DNA of 32,824 nucleotides, from contig NZ_ABVL01000043.1 in the NCBI RefSeq assembly GCF_000173075.1, positions 1 to 32,824 on the forward strand. Reading direction: 5' to 3'. Source of the DNA: Chthoniobacter flavus Ellin428 (GTDB lineage: Bacteria > Verrucomicrobiota > Verrucomicrobiia > Chthoniobacterales > Chthoniobacteraceae). Positions 1 through 9,234 of this stretch are shown piece after piece; position 1 is the first letter of the stretch, and every line of letters begins with the position of its first letter. Made by a program: the position numbers and the translations under genes. The notes below the pieces were generated by a model that was not told where the DNA came from, did no database searches, and saw only the letters and a program-made list of their open reading frames with translations.

Positions 1-315
1 GCATCGACTGGCTCAATCCCGCGGGCCTCAGCACTTGGGGGAGACGGCCGCGCCTTCATCCTCGGCACCGAAGGCTACATCGAGCTGCGCAAATACGTCG
101 ACGTGGCGCGCGAGCAGACGAGCGATCATCTCTATCTCGTCGATGGCAAGGGCGAGCATCACATCCGCTGCCATGGCGAAGTGGGCTACCCGTTCTTCGG
201 CCAGCTCATCCTCGACTGCCTGAACCGCACCGAGAATGCCATGACCCAGGAGCATGCCTTCCTCGCCGCGGATCTGTGCCTGCAAGCGCAGGTCATGGCC
301 ACGCGGATCGAGTGA
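1..315 (+). CDS. Gfo/Idh/MocA-family oxidoreductase, 3' end, with a +1 frameshift
   Basis: C-terminal part of a Gfo/Idh/MocA-type NAD(P)-dependent sugar or inositol oxidoreductase; the N-terminal Rossmann domain lies outside the window. Bases 3-38 read IDWLNPAGLSTW in frame 3. From base 40 the protein continues in frame 1 as GDGRAFILGTEGYIELRKY and ends ATRIE at the stop at 313-315. Joined, these match the usual DWL-x-P-x-GL-x-TWGDGR / GTEGYIELRKYVD stretch of the PVC-group members of this family. The join needs one G removed from the five-G run at 37-41. Either the gene is a pseudogene or this is a sequence error; three other genes in the window show the same kind of lesion, so I favour error. 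Family assignment is from recalled motifs, not a search. The substrate is unknown. Confidence 0.75.
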   Translation, partial: ASTGSIPRASALGGDGRAFILGTEGYIELRKYVDVAREQTSDHLYLVDGKGEHHIRCHGEVGYPFFGQLILDCLNRTENAMTQEHAFLAADLCLQAQVMATRIE

Positions 316-327
316 TCCTGCAGCGGC

Positions 328-699
328 GGTCTATGACCTGATTTTACCCAATCTCAATTGGCGTCGATCGAGTTGAGTTGGCGAAGCAGCAGACTGTCCC
401 GGAGGGACAATGGAACTTAGCCGGTGCGCAAGCCTGTGAGCTTCAGGCGAACAGGCGCGGCCACCGGATTCGTGTCCCTCCACGAGGCCGCCCTGAAGGG
501 GCGTAGGAAACTCCCGCGACGAAGGATTCCGGCGCCGCCTCCGGGGCGCAAGCGTGTTAGGGGCGTGTTCCGGGGGTGTCGCTCGCAAGCTCGCTTTACC
601 CCCGGCTAAATTCCTTTGTCCCTCCGGGACAGCCTGCCTCTTCACCGCAACGACTCGGACCCGTCCGGCAACTCGTGGGTAAAAACCAGGTCTATGACC
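328..699. repeat. MITE-like palindromic element with 11-bp flanking direct repeat
   Basis: This fills the 397-base gap between the oxidoreductase stop (315) and the methyltransferase stop (713). GGTCTATGACC occurs at 328-338 and, in the same orientation, at 689-699. Just inside are inverted ends TGATTTTACCCA (339-350) and TGGGTAAAAACCA (676-688). Further in, 394-420 and 606-632 are a 27-base inverted repeat with two mismatches, whose core TGTCCC-GGA-GGGACA is itself a small hairpin; four more bases (CCGG) extend the pairing to 424 and 602. The sequence between the two pairs of arms is also weakly complementary. No credible reading frame is present. The structure fits a non-autonomous miniature transposable element with an 11-bp target duplication. 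Alternatively it is a large REP-type repeat whose ends happen to be similar. No transposase is in the window. Confidence 0.65.
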
Positions 700-712
700 G
701 TCGAGACAACAA

Positions 713-1489
713 CTACGCGCTCTTCCAGTAGGCGATTGCCGTCCCGGCAATGCGCCGAAGATCGCGGCCCATGGCCCGCCATTCGTTGACGAATTGCATC
801 ACGCCGGGATGCCCGTCGTCGCAGTCGTGCCAGAGGAAGACGCCGCGCCCATTGCACAGGGCGAAGCACTTCTCCGAGTCGCTCTTGCAATACTCGTAGG
901 TGTGCGAGCCATCGATGAAGAAAAAGGTCGACTGCCCCGCTTGCGAAAAATCCCAGCTCGCGGAATCCCCAAGGTGCTGCCGCACGCGACTGGCGCACGG
1001 GCTATTCTTGTATTCCCGTCCCACTGTGCGGTTCTGAATGAGGTGAAAGTCATCCTTCGGCAACGTCCGGTTCGGGTCGCTCTCGGACGCAAAGTCCTCC
1101 GGCAAGTCCACGGTGTGCACCACGCCGTTGGGCAGGTTTTCCGCCATCTGCCGCGTGGTGTGACCCATGTAGGTCCCGATCTCGAGCACCTCTTTCGGTG
1201 ATTCCGCGACGAGGATGGAGAGCAGCGCGAGCAGTTCGTGATTCGGCAGCATGCCATTTTCGTATTGGGTAACCGGCATCTGGATCACCGGCCGTCGCGC
1301 ACCGACGATCTCCCCAACGCTGATCTCTGGAATCCGCGCCAGTGCATCCGAGGGCGTATCCCGCGACGCCTGCCAGGACCGGGTGCAGGCCCGGCCGAAG
1401 CGACGTGGCCCGGAGCGCAGCAGCGCGCCAAGGGAAGCGAGGTTCACGCCGAGCAGGACGCGCGTGGGTAGACTGGGAAGTTGATACAT
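713..1489 (-). CDS. Class I SAM-dependent methyltransferase (Methyltransf_24 type)
   Basis: 258-residue protein with a Rossmann-type methyltransferase core. Motif I is VLEIGTYMGHTT (about residues 101-112), followed by an acidic strand end VHTVDLP (124-130). Later come FFFIDGSHTYEYCKSD and FLWHDCDDGHPGV, the IDG-x-H and HD motifs typical of the Methyltransf_24 group, which often modifies sugars, glycans or small secondary metabolites. The first 60 residues are basic and not recognised. I chose ATG at 1489 because the protein from there is compact; an ATG at 1570 would add 27 residues of repeat-like sequence. No Shine-Dalgarno is visible. It converges on the MITE-like element, and a separate palindrome lies between it and the DUF1549 cluster, so it is probably its own transcription unit. 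The substrate cannot be inferred. Confidence 0.75.
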   Translation of the reverse strand: MYQLPSLPTRVLLGVNLASLGALLRSGPRRFGRACTRSWQASRDTPSDALARIPEISVGEIVGARRPVIQMPVTQYENGMLPNHELLALLSILVAESPKEVLEIGTYMGHTTRQMAENLPNGVVHTVDLPEDFASESDPNRTLPKDDFHLIQNRTVGREYKNSPCASRVRQHLGDSASWDFSQAGQSTFFFIDGSHTYEYCKSDSEKCFALCNGRGVFLWHDCDDGHPGVMQFVNEWRAMGRDLRRIAGTAIAYWKSA

Positions 1490-1613
1490 GATGGCTCTGG
1501 CTTCTTGAGGTCGAGGTTGCCGGTGGTTGATAATCGGCAGCGCCGTTGCCAGCAAGCTTCGCTCTACCAATTTCCTGCGCCGCCGGCCATCTTCTCAGAG
1601 ACCGCGAAAAAGC

Positions 1614-1671
1614 GCCCGCGAATTACACGAATGGAGTATTTTCATTCGTGTCATCTGGGTGATTCGCGGGC
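1614..1671. repeat. Intergenic palindromic repeat
   Basis: GCCCGCGAAT...ACACGAATG (1614-1633) pairs with CATTCGTGT...ATTCGCGGGC (1643-1671). The inner 9-base stem is perfect around the loop GAGTATTTT, and the outer 10-base stem is perfect apart from a few extra bases on the right arm. It lies about 57 bases 3' of the DUF1549/DUF1553 stop codon (1729) and upstream of the methyltransferase start. It could end or stabilise the 3' end of the long minus-strand transcript. It lacks a T-tract, so it is not a standard intrinsic terminator. Confidence 0.6.
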
Positions 1672-1728
1672 TAAACAATCTTCCGCCAGTCTATTTCGCG
1701 TTCTCTAAGATATCCGATCCCCTCGCGA

Positions 1729-3922
1729 TCAGTGGTTGAACAGGAACTCGCGCGAGCTCATCACACTCCAGAAAACGTCCTCCACGATGGGACGTTTTTC
1801 CGCGGGCGTGGTCGCTGCGGCGAGGGCTTTGTCCAGGCCCGCGCGTTCCGGCGCTGTGGGCTTCCGGCTGAGCGCGAGCATGTAGATCTCATCGACCAGC
1901 GCGTCGTTCGACTTTTCACTGGCCAGCAATTGATCCACACGGTTGTCCTTGGCCTCGAGCTTCTGGTTGAGCGTGTCGCCATTGGCGATGTGCAGGGCCT
2001 GCGCCATACTCGGCTCGTTGGTGCGCTCGCATTCGCAAGTGGATACACGGTTCGGCCGGCCAAAGCTGTTGAGGAAATACGAGACCGTATGCGTGTCGGG
2101 CAACTGCAGCGCGCGATACCCCATCGGGTAGGACTGACCTACACCCTTGTTGGCATTGCGCTTGTCCATACGGAAATCCGTCGGCTCCGCGGTCACCTGC
2201 GAAATGGCATCAAGCATCACCTCAGCCATGAGACGTTTCGGATAATAGCGCGCGTAGAAGCGGGTATCGTCCTTGTTCTCCGCACGCGGGACGCTGCTCC
2301 GCTGGTACGTCTCGCTGGTGAGGATCTCCCGCATGAGCGCCTTGAGATTGAAGTTGTTCTTCACCAGGTAAGCCGCGGCTTCGCTGAGCAGCTTCTCGTT
2401 GCTCGCCGGATTGGTCATGCGCAGGTCATCCACGCTCTCCACGAGTCCCACGCCGAGGAAGTTCTTCCACACACGGTTGGTGATCGAGCGCGCGAAGTAC
2501 GGATTCTCCGGCGCGGTCAGCCACTTCGCCATCGGGATGCGCCGATCGATCGTCGACGTCAGCGAGATCGACTGGCCATCGAGCGGCGTAGGCGGCTGCG
2601 GTTTGCCCCGCAACGGCTGCACCAGGTCGCCCGTGGTGTCCGCGTAAATCACCCGCTCATTCGGCTGCGAACCATTCTTTTGCCGGACCCGCGAGAAGAG
2701 ATTGGCGAACGCGAAATACTGGTCGTTCGTCCACTTCTCCATCGGGTGATTGTGGCACTTCGCGCAATTGACCGACATGCCGAGAAAGGCCACGGACACG
2801 GTCTCCGCGAGCTTCGTCGGTTCATCGTGCAGGACGAAGAAATTGCAGGCGCCGTTCTGCTCCGTGCTGCCCGTAGCGGTGAGCAGGCTGCGCACGAATT
2901 CATCCCACGGCGTGTTCATTTCCACCTGCCGGCGAATCCACTGGTAGTAAGTCCACATCGGCACCTCGGGCAGCTTGTCGCTGTTCACCAGCAACAGGTC
3001 GCTCCACTTGTAGGACCAGTAATCGACATACTCCGTCCGCGCGAGCAGCGCATCCACCAGATGGTCGCGCTTGTCCGGCGTGGTCTCCGTGAGGAAGGTC
3101 CGCGTCTCCTCAGCGGTGGGCAGCACGCCGATGGTATCGAGATACGCGCGGCGAATGAATTCCGCATCGGTGCAGCGCTCCGATGGCGGCAGATTGAGCT
3201 CGTGCAGTTTTTCCAACACGCGCTCGTCGATGAAATTGCGCGGCTTGAAATCCGCGAAAGCACTCGGCACGGGCGCCTGCGTGTAGGGCACCGTCACGGT
3301 GGCGACAGCCAGCTTGCTGAGATACCACGCGGTCACTGTGCCCTCGCCGTTCCCGATCACTTTCACCGCACCGTCGTCGTTCACCGTCGCCACGGAGCTA
3401 TTGCCCGCGGTGTATTTCGCCCAGCGCGTGACGTCTTCCCGATGGCCGTCGTTGAACACCGCCGTGACCTTGACCGGCAAGGTCTGCCCCGCCTGCCCCA
3501 CGGTATGCGGCGGCGAGATCTCGATACCCGTGATGCGCGGATCCTTCTCCTGCGGACCCGGCGCTCCGGCGGCGAGCCAGTCGGCGATAATCTGGTATTC
3601 CGGCGAGCCTGCCTTGAAACGTTCGCCGCCTTTGTGCGGAATCGCCTTGGTCGGCTTGAGGAGGATCAGGCTGCGCGCCGGGTCGTCGAGATTCACCCGG
3701 CGCCCCTGGGCCGACTTGGTGATCGTGAGGTAATCGCCTTCGTCATCGTAACCGCGCAACGAGAGTTTGAAGCCCCCCTGCCCGGCCGCCGCGCCCGTGA
3801 CACGCACCCGCGGAACAACCGTAGCGCGCGAAGATCGGCTGGATTTGATTGCGAAAGGAAGGCGCCTCCGCCGCGGAAAGCGACGCCGCCGTAATGAGAA
3901 GTAAAAGACCGCTGCGCAACAT
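1729..3922 (-). CDS. Secreted DUF1549/DUF1553 protein with N-terminal heme motif and Ig-like domain (frameshifted)
   Basis: About 730 residues once a frameshift is repaired. From ATG 3922 the reading is a Sec-type signal (MLRSGLLLLITAASLSAAEA), then NQIQPIFARYGCSAGACHG with a C-x4-CH heme-type motif (C36, C41, H42). There the frame breaks: the GGG (plus-strand CCC 3794-3796) has one G too many. Removing it joins GACHG to AAAGQGGFKLSLRGYD, the usual continuation in this family. Next come a bacterial Ig-like (Big_2) domain (from ITGIEISP), DUF1549 (NFIDERVLEKL...AFLGMSVNCAKCHNHP, with a further CxxCH), and C-terminal DUF1553 (PENPYFARSITNRVWKNFLG to EFLFNH). Its ATG lies three bases after the DUF1501 stop, a classic pairing. 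The families are widespread in planctomycetes and verrucomicrobia and probably act in the periplasm or envelope; their reaction is not established. An unbroken reading starting at 4116 exists but its first ~108 residues are out of frame with the family. Confidence 0.85.
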
Positions 3923-3925
3923 GGC

Positions 3926-5302
3926 TTAGAACAGCTCCTTAATCGGGTCGAAACCGCGGTCGATGATAGGATACGGACGACCTTGCGGGCCGGGCAGCTC
4001 GGTCTCCAGATCCACGCCGAGCGACTTGTAAATCGTCGCCACGATACTGGCCGGCGCGATGGGGCGCTCGGCCGGATAAGCTCCGATCTCATCGCTCTTG
4101 CCGACCACACGGCCACCCTTTACACCGCCACCGGCGAAGCCGCAGGTCCATACCCCCGGCCAGTGATCGCGTCCGCCGGCCGGATTCACCTTCGGCGTGC
4201 GGCCAAATTCGGCGAGGTTGCAGACCATCGTATTGTCGAGCATGCCGCGCTGGGCGAGGTCCTCGAGGAGCGCGCTATAAGCCTGGTCATACATCGGCGC
4301 GACCTGATCGCGCATGCCTTCGATGCTGGTGAAAGGCTTCGAGCCGTGGATGTCCCAGGTGATCTCATTGAAGACGGTGATGAACGTATTGATCGTCACG
4401 AAGCGCACGCCACGCTCCACGAGACGCCGCGCCAGCAGGCAGCACTGGCCGAAGCGGTTCATGCCGTAGCGCTCGCGCACGCTCACCGGTTCCTTCTCGA
4501 GGGCAAAAGCCTCGCGGGCCGCCGTGCTGCTCATCAGGCGATAGGCATCGGTGAAATTCGCATCCATCAGCTTCGCGGATTCGCTGGCCTCGAAATTCTT
4601 GACCGCATCGTCGACTAGCGTGCGGAGTTCCTTGCGCCGCTCCAGGCGGACTTCGGTGATCTCCTTCGGCGGCAACAAATCCGGCACCTTGAAATCCTTG
4701 GCCGACGGATCGGCATTGAGCACGAAGGGATCGTAATTCTTGCCGAGGAAACCAGCGTCCTGACCGTGCGGGAGGTTGCCACCCGTGGGGCCCATCGGCT
4801 CGGGCAGGATGACATGCGCCGGCAGTTCACTGCGCCGGCCTTTCAGAAATTCCAGCGCACAGCCCGCGTGCGGCGTATTGACGCCCCCGGTGAAGAGCCG
4901 CCCGGTCTGCATCATCTGGTGCCCGGTATCGTGCACCGCCGCGGCCGTGTGATAGACGCTGCGGACCAGCGAGAACTTGTCCGCCAGCTTCGCAGTCATG
5001 GGAAAAATTTCCGTGATCTGGATATCCGGGTTGTTCGTCTTGATGACCTTGAACGGCCCGCGGATTTCGCGCGGCGCATCCGGCTTCGGGTCCCAAGTGT
5101 CCATCTGGCTGGGCGCCCCGAGATTGAAGATCATGATGCAGGCCCGCTCATCCTTGCCTTTGTCCACGGCGCCCATGGCCTTGAGAGAATTGAACAGCGG
5201 GAGCGACAGCCCGATGGCACTGAGGGTGCCCGCATGGAGGAAGTCGCGGCGGGTAACGCCGTCGCAGTTCACAATGGAGCCTTTGCCGGTGAATTTAAAC
5301 AT
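3926..5302 (-). CDS. Tat-exported DUF1501 protein
   Basis: 458-residue protein of the DUF1501 family, related in fold to the alkaline phosphatase/sulfatase superfamily by general family knowledge. The N-terminus carries TRRDFLHAGTLSAIGLSLPLF, a twin-arginine leader. Then MIFNLGAPSQMDTWDPKP, the family's hallmark opening, followed by HDTGHQMMQTGRLFTGG, and near the end AEFGRTPKVNPAGGRDHWPG, which carries likely metal-binding acidic and histidine residues. I chose ATG 5302, which puts the RR motif about 18 residues in; an upstream ATG at 5374 adds basic sequence of no known type. It is followed three bases later by the DUF1549/DUF1553 gene and preceded by a 114-base gap to DUF1552. Co-transcription of the pair is very likely. 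The enzymatic role is undetermined. Confidence 0.88.
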   Translation of the reverse strand: MFKFTGKGSIVNCDGVTRRDFLHAGTLSAIGLSLPLFNSLKAMGAVDKGKDERACIMIFNLGAPSQMDTWDPKPDAPREIRGPFKVIKTNNPDIQITEIFPMTAKLADKFSLVRSVYHTAAAVHDTGHQMMQTGRLFTGGVNTPHAGCALEFLKGRRSELPAHVILPEPMGPTGGNLPHGQDAGFLGKNYDPFVLNADPSAKDFKVPDLLPPKEITEVRLERRKELRTLVDDAVKNFEASESAKLMDANFTDAYRLMSSTAAREAFALEKEPVSVRERYGMNRFGQCCLLARRLVERGVRFVTINTFITVFNEITWDIHGSKPFTSIEGMRDQVAPMYDQAYSALLEDLAQRGMLDNTMVCNLAEFGRTPKVNPAGGRDHWPGVWTCGFAGGGVKGGRVVGKSDEIGAYPAERPIAPASIVATIYKSLGVDLETELPGPQGRPYPIIDRGFDPIKELF

Positions 5303-5416
5303 GGCGGATTTGCTGCGGTATAAGGGGGGGCTAAAGTGAGGGCGCATGATGCGGCCCGTCAGAGGGTGGCGCAATATACGAAAGCGCGTAAGGGCTGGCG
5401 GGCGGGCACTTTGAGC

Positions 5417-6713
5417 CTACACCGTCTCCAGACCCGCCACCGTCCCGGTGCTGCTGCCAAACTTGTCCACCTCGATCCCCATGCCTTGCAACATGGCGAC
5501 GAAAAGATTGCTCAACGGGAGGGGATGCTTGTCGCCCTGCGGCGCTACCACCAGGTGCTGGCCGTGCTTGAATCCGCCACCGGCGAGGAGAATGGGGAGA
5601 TTGGTCGTGCTGTGGTTGCTGGCGTTGCCGAGATTGCTGCCAAAAAGCACCGCGGTATTGTCCAGCAAAGAGACGCCGCCCTCCTGAGTCGCCTTCAGTT
5701 TCTTCAGCAAGCCGGCGATGGATTTTGCTTTGGCCTCCTCGATCAGCCGTAGCTGGGCGATTTTCTCCGGTTCCTGACCGTGATGCGAAAGCTCGTGATC
5801 CCCCATGGATACGCCGTCAATCGGCGGAACCCCGCACTCACCGATGAGCAGCGTGATGACGCGCGTGCTGTCCGTGGCGAGGGCCAGCGGCAGCAGGTTG
5901 AACAAGGCATCCATCCGGCCGATCATGTCAGCGCGATCCGCGATGTCTTGGGGAGGCAGGGCGTCGACTTTCGGCTTGGGCTTGTGCGACCAGGCCTGCA
6001 TGGCCTGCAACCGCTGCTCCACCTCGCGCACGCTGGTGAAGTATTCATCGATCTTGTCGCGGTCGCCGGCACTGAGCCGGCTGCCCAGGCGCCGCGCCTG
6101 TTCGCTGACCGCATCGAGCACACTGCGCCCCTCGGCCAGACGGCTCTCTTCCTCCTGCACTTCCTCGGGCGTCCCCTCCAGGAAGAGTCGGGCAAAAACG
6201 CGGGAAGGCTTGTCTTCCGCCGGCAGGTTCACCCCGCTGTAGTTGACCGCGAGGCTGCGCACGTGGCCGGCGGAGGAGGCGAGCTCGAGGGAAGAGAACC
6301 GGGTGGCGGTGCCGATCTTTTTGGCGACAAACTGGTCGAGGGAGATCGTATTGCGGAAGCCCGGCAACTCCGGGTGTGGCGCCGCGGTGAGGAAGGAGTA
6401 CTCACCGATGTGGTGGGCCGATTCATTGTCGGGATGCGCAAATCCGCTGAAAACCGTGAAGTCGTTGCGCACGTCCTTGAGAAACGAGAGATGGCGGGAT
6501 TCCTGATAGTCGCGCCCAATCCCCGTGGGGGAAAAAATCCGGTCCATGCATGCCCAACACCGTGCAGATGCAGACCATGCGGCGCGGCTGAGGGGCGGTC
6601 GCGGCGCTCCAAGCCCGCGGCAGCATGGCATCGAGAAAAGGCAAGGCGAGGGCCACACCACCCGCGCGAAGAAAAGCGCGCCGGGAAACAGACAGCGGGA
6701 TTCGGGAGTTCAT
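5417..6713 (-). CDS. Tat-exported DUF1552 protein (frameshifted)
   Basis: DUF1552-family secreted protein, about 431 residues after repair. The leader SRRAFLRAGGVALALPFLDAM is a twin-arginine signal. It is in a different frame from the body: the N-terminal frame reads GMHGPDFFP and then drifts, while the body resumes TGIGRDYQESRHLSFLKDVRNDFTV. The junction is a run of five C on the coding strand (plus-strand G 6527-6531) next to six T; one C fewer gives GPDFFPTGIGRDY, as expected for the family. The body carries FSGFAHPDNESAHHIGEYSFL, SMGDHELSHHGQ and VLFGSNLGNASNHSTTNLPILLAGGG, all histidine-rich conserved motifs. It starts 18 bases after the DUF1592 stop; DUF1592-DUF1552 pairs recur in planctomycetes and verrucomicrobia. 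The function is unknown; it is probably periplasmic. Confidence 0.87.
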
Positions 6714-6731
6714 GGGGTCGGCCGGGCGGGT

Positions 6732-9224
6732 TTATTTCGTCTGGAAAAGCGGGCTTTGGACAATCGCGTATATCATGCTGCGCACCGGATAGGAACGCGA
6801 TTGGCTTTGGGCGAGAATTTCCTCCACCTGTGGGCGATCGGAAAAGGTCACCGCCGCTCCAGTAGCGTAAGCGACGAGATTGTTCGCGAAAGCGCGGGCG
6901 ACGATCTCCTGCTGGTCGAGCAGCAAACGCTTGAGTTGTTCGATATTGCCAAAGGTGCGTCCGTCCGCGAGTTCGCCACTGGAATCGACGGGCAGGCCCA
7001 AGCCGTACTTGAGCTTGTGGTGAGTGAAAGGATCCAGCACCGCCTTCCCTTTCCGCTTGCGATACTCCTCACGCCAGCCGCCGATGACGTCGTAGCTCTC
7101 CAGCGCGAAGCCAAATGGGTCCATATATTTATGGCAACCGGCGCAGGTCTCCGAGCGGCGATGTTTCGCCAGTTGCTCGCGAATGGTCGTCGACCCGCGA
7201 GTGTCCGGTTCGATGGTGCCGGCATCCGCCGGGGGCGGTTGGGGCCGGCGGCCCAGCAAGTGTTCCATGACCCAAGCGCCACGCAACACCGGCGAACTGA
7301 GCGTGCCGTTGGCGGTGACCTTCAAGATGCTCGCCTGGGTGAGCACTCCTCCGCGATGACTGCCGGCGGGCAGCGAGACCTTGCGAAACTCTTCTCCGGC
7401 CACCCCAGCGATACCGTAGTGCTCAGCGAGCCGCCGATTCAGCATGGCGAAGTCCGAATCGATGAAGGTGGCCACGGTGAGATCTCCCCGCACCATCTCC
7501 GTAAAGAAATGTTCCGTTTCGTTGACCATCGCGGCTTGCAGGAGATCGTCGAATTCCGGGTAGAGCAATTTGTCCGGCGTCGTGGCATTGATGGCGCGCA
7601 GGCTGAGCCATTGGCCGCAGAAGTTTTTCGTGAACGCCTGCGCCTTGGGGCTGTTCAAGAGCCGCTCCGTCTGGGCCTGGAGCGTGGCAGGCTCGTGGAG
7701 TACGCCTTGGGCGGCCAGCCGCAGCAATTCTTCATCCGGCATGGAGCTCCAGAAAAAATACGAGAGTCGCGAAGCCAGGGCGTAATCGTCCAGCTTGCCG
7801 GGAGTCTCGCGTAGAAACAGAAATTCCGGCGACGCCAGGATCGCCTTGTAAGAACGGCGCAAGGCCTTCTCCAGGCTTCCCCCTTTCTCCAGGACCTCAT
7901 GCGCCAGCCGCGAATAAGACGCCAGATCCTCAGCGCTGGCCGGCCGGCGAAAAGCGCGTTGGGCGAAACGGGCCACGAGTTCGTCGACTTTCGCGACGGC
8001 GTTCCCGGCCATCACCGCATAGCCGCCATCCGTCCGGGGAGTGACGGGCAGGTCACCGAAGACGCGCTGCACGCTGACCGGCGGCCAGGTCTCGAGCAAC
8101 GGGCCTTCCATTTCCGCCCATTGTGCCGCCAGGCCGGAGCCCGTGAAATGCTCCCCGCCGACGGTCGCAATCTCCGTCCCATCCGTGGCCACACCGCACC
8201 CCGCCGCAGTGAGAATGAGCAGTTCGCTTTTATTCAACCGGATGGTGGTCTCGGCGACACGGGGCTGCCCCGTGGGTAGATCGAACGCCGCGACCAGCCG
8301 GTATTCATTGAGATCACTCGCGACCAATTTCGCCGTCACCGTCGGGCCGCCCTGATTTTGAAACGCAAAAGCCGAAAGCCGCACGCGATACAGTCCGGTC
8401 GCCGAGGCCCGGCTGCTGAACGGCATGGTTTTGTTGGCCTGGTTGATGAACATCACCAACGCATCCGGCAAGGCGCGGAAGAACTGGATGGTCTTCGAAC
8501 CATTTGGCCGGGATGTGCCGTGCGGAGTCGCCAGCACTTCTTTGACCCGCGGCAGTTCGAGAAACTCCACGTGCTCTTTGATCGCCACGGGACGCGGCTG
8601 GAGATTGATGGCGTCGTTCAACGCCGTGTCCGCCGCCGTGAGGTAGGCCTCGATCTCCGATGCAGAGAGACGCAATCCCTCGGACACGTTGTCAAATCCA
8701 TGCGCCGAACCGTCCTCCGGTAACAAATCCGCGAGAGGGGTATCGATGGCCAAAAGGTCGTGGACCGTGTTTTCGTATTCCCCCCGATTCAATCGGCGCC
8801 AGACGACCCGGCCGGTTCCGGCGTGGCGGGCGGCATCGTGCTGGGTGAGAAAGCCTCCCAAGGATTCCATGAACACGGCCCGCTCGGAATCGGGTGGACG
8901 TGGTTCCTTCTTCGGCGGCATCTCGCCGCGTTGCACTCGATCGAATACTCGAATCCACTTCGCTTCGGTCGGCGCGTCGTCGAGTTGCGCGGTCAAAGCC
9001 TCGAAATTCAAACCGCCTTTGTGCGTGTCGCCATCGTGGCAGTCGATGCAGCGCGCGGAGATGAACTGGCGGGTCGCCTCCGGCACCGCCGCACCAATCG
9101 CTCCCCCGACATGGATATGGCGCTCCGGCGCGGCAGGCTGGTGCTGGCGATGACGCAGAAACCACCCGGCAACGAACGCAAGCACCACGAACGGGATGCC
9201 AATATAGAAGCCTTTCCTCGGCAC
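6732..9224 (-). CDS. DUF1592-type planctomycete cytochrome-like protein (DUF1587/1592/1588/1585)
   Basis: About 830 residues from the GTG at 9224. A short N-terminal membrane segment (GFYIGIPFVVLAFVAGWFL) is followed by a cytochrome-type heme motif CIDCH. Then come DUF1587 (GRVVWRRLNRGEYENTVHDLL), a carbohydrate-binding-like stretch (ATGLYRVRLSAFAFQNQGG), DUF1595/DUF1592 (AQRAFRRPAS..., SRLSYFFWSSMPDEEL), DUF1588 (GVLTQASILKVTANGTLSSPV, then a second CxxCH in CAGCHKYMDPFGFALE), and C-terminal DUF1585 ending IVQSPLFQTK. The frame stays open to 9383, but a strong promoter lies inside that extension, so the GTG immediately after it is the better start. First gene of the four-gene minus-strand cluster. 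Likely membrane-anchored with the heme domain outside; proposed roles in envelope redox or polysaccharide breakdown are inference. Confidence 0.85.
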   Translation of the reverse strand: MPRKGFYIGIPFVVLAFVAGWFLRHRQHQPAAPERHIHVGGAIGAAVPEATRQFISARCIDCHDGDTHKGGLNFEALTAQLDDAPTEAKWIRVFDRVQRGEMPPKKEPRPPDSERAVFMESLGGFLTQHDAARHAGTGRVVWRRLNRGEYENTVHDLLAIDTPLADLLPEDGSAHGFDNVSEGLRLSASEIEAYLTAADTALNDAINLQPRPVAIKEHVEFLELPRVKEVLATPHGTSRPNGSKTIQFFRALPDALVMFINQANKTMPFSSRASATGLYRVRLSAFAFQNQGGPTVTAKLVASDLNEYRLVAAFDLPTGQPRVAETTIRLNKSELLILTAAGCGVATDGTEIATVGGEHFTGSGLAAQWAEMEGPLLETWPPVSVQRVFGDLPVTPRTDGGYAVMAGNAVAKVDELVARFAQRAFRRPASAEDLASYSRLAHEVLEKGGSLEKALRRSYKAILASPEFLFLRETPGKLDDYALASRLSYFFWSSMPDEELLRLAAQGVLHEPATLQAQTERLLNSPKAQAFTKNFCGQWLSLRAINATTPDKLLYPEFDDLLQAAMVNETEHFFTEMVRGDLTVATFIDSDFAMLNRRLAEHYGIAGVAGEEFRKVSLPAGSHRGGVLTQASILKVTANGTLSSPVLRGAWVMEHLLGRRPQPPPADAGTIEPDTRGSTTIREQLAKHRRSETCAGCHKYMDPFGFALESYDVIGGWREEYRKRKGKAVLDPFTHHKLKYGLGLPVDSSGELADGRTFGNIEQLKRLLLDQQEIVARAFANNLVAYATGAAVTFSDRPQVEEILAQSQSRSYPVRSMIYAIVQSPLFQTK

Positions 9225-9234
9225 GAAGGGTGTG

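Noticed and set aside
1732..3894. 720-codon plus-strand open frame opposite the DUF1549 gene
   Set aside because: It is a high-GC shadow rich in Arg, His and Leu with no family motifs; the opposite strand codes a recognised protein.
3923..4116. Long N-terminus of the DUF1549 frame
   Set aside because: It overlaps the DUF1501 coding end in another frame and replaces the true signal peptide; the frameshift explains it.
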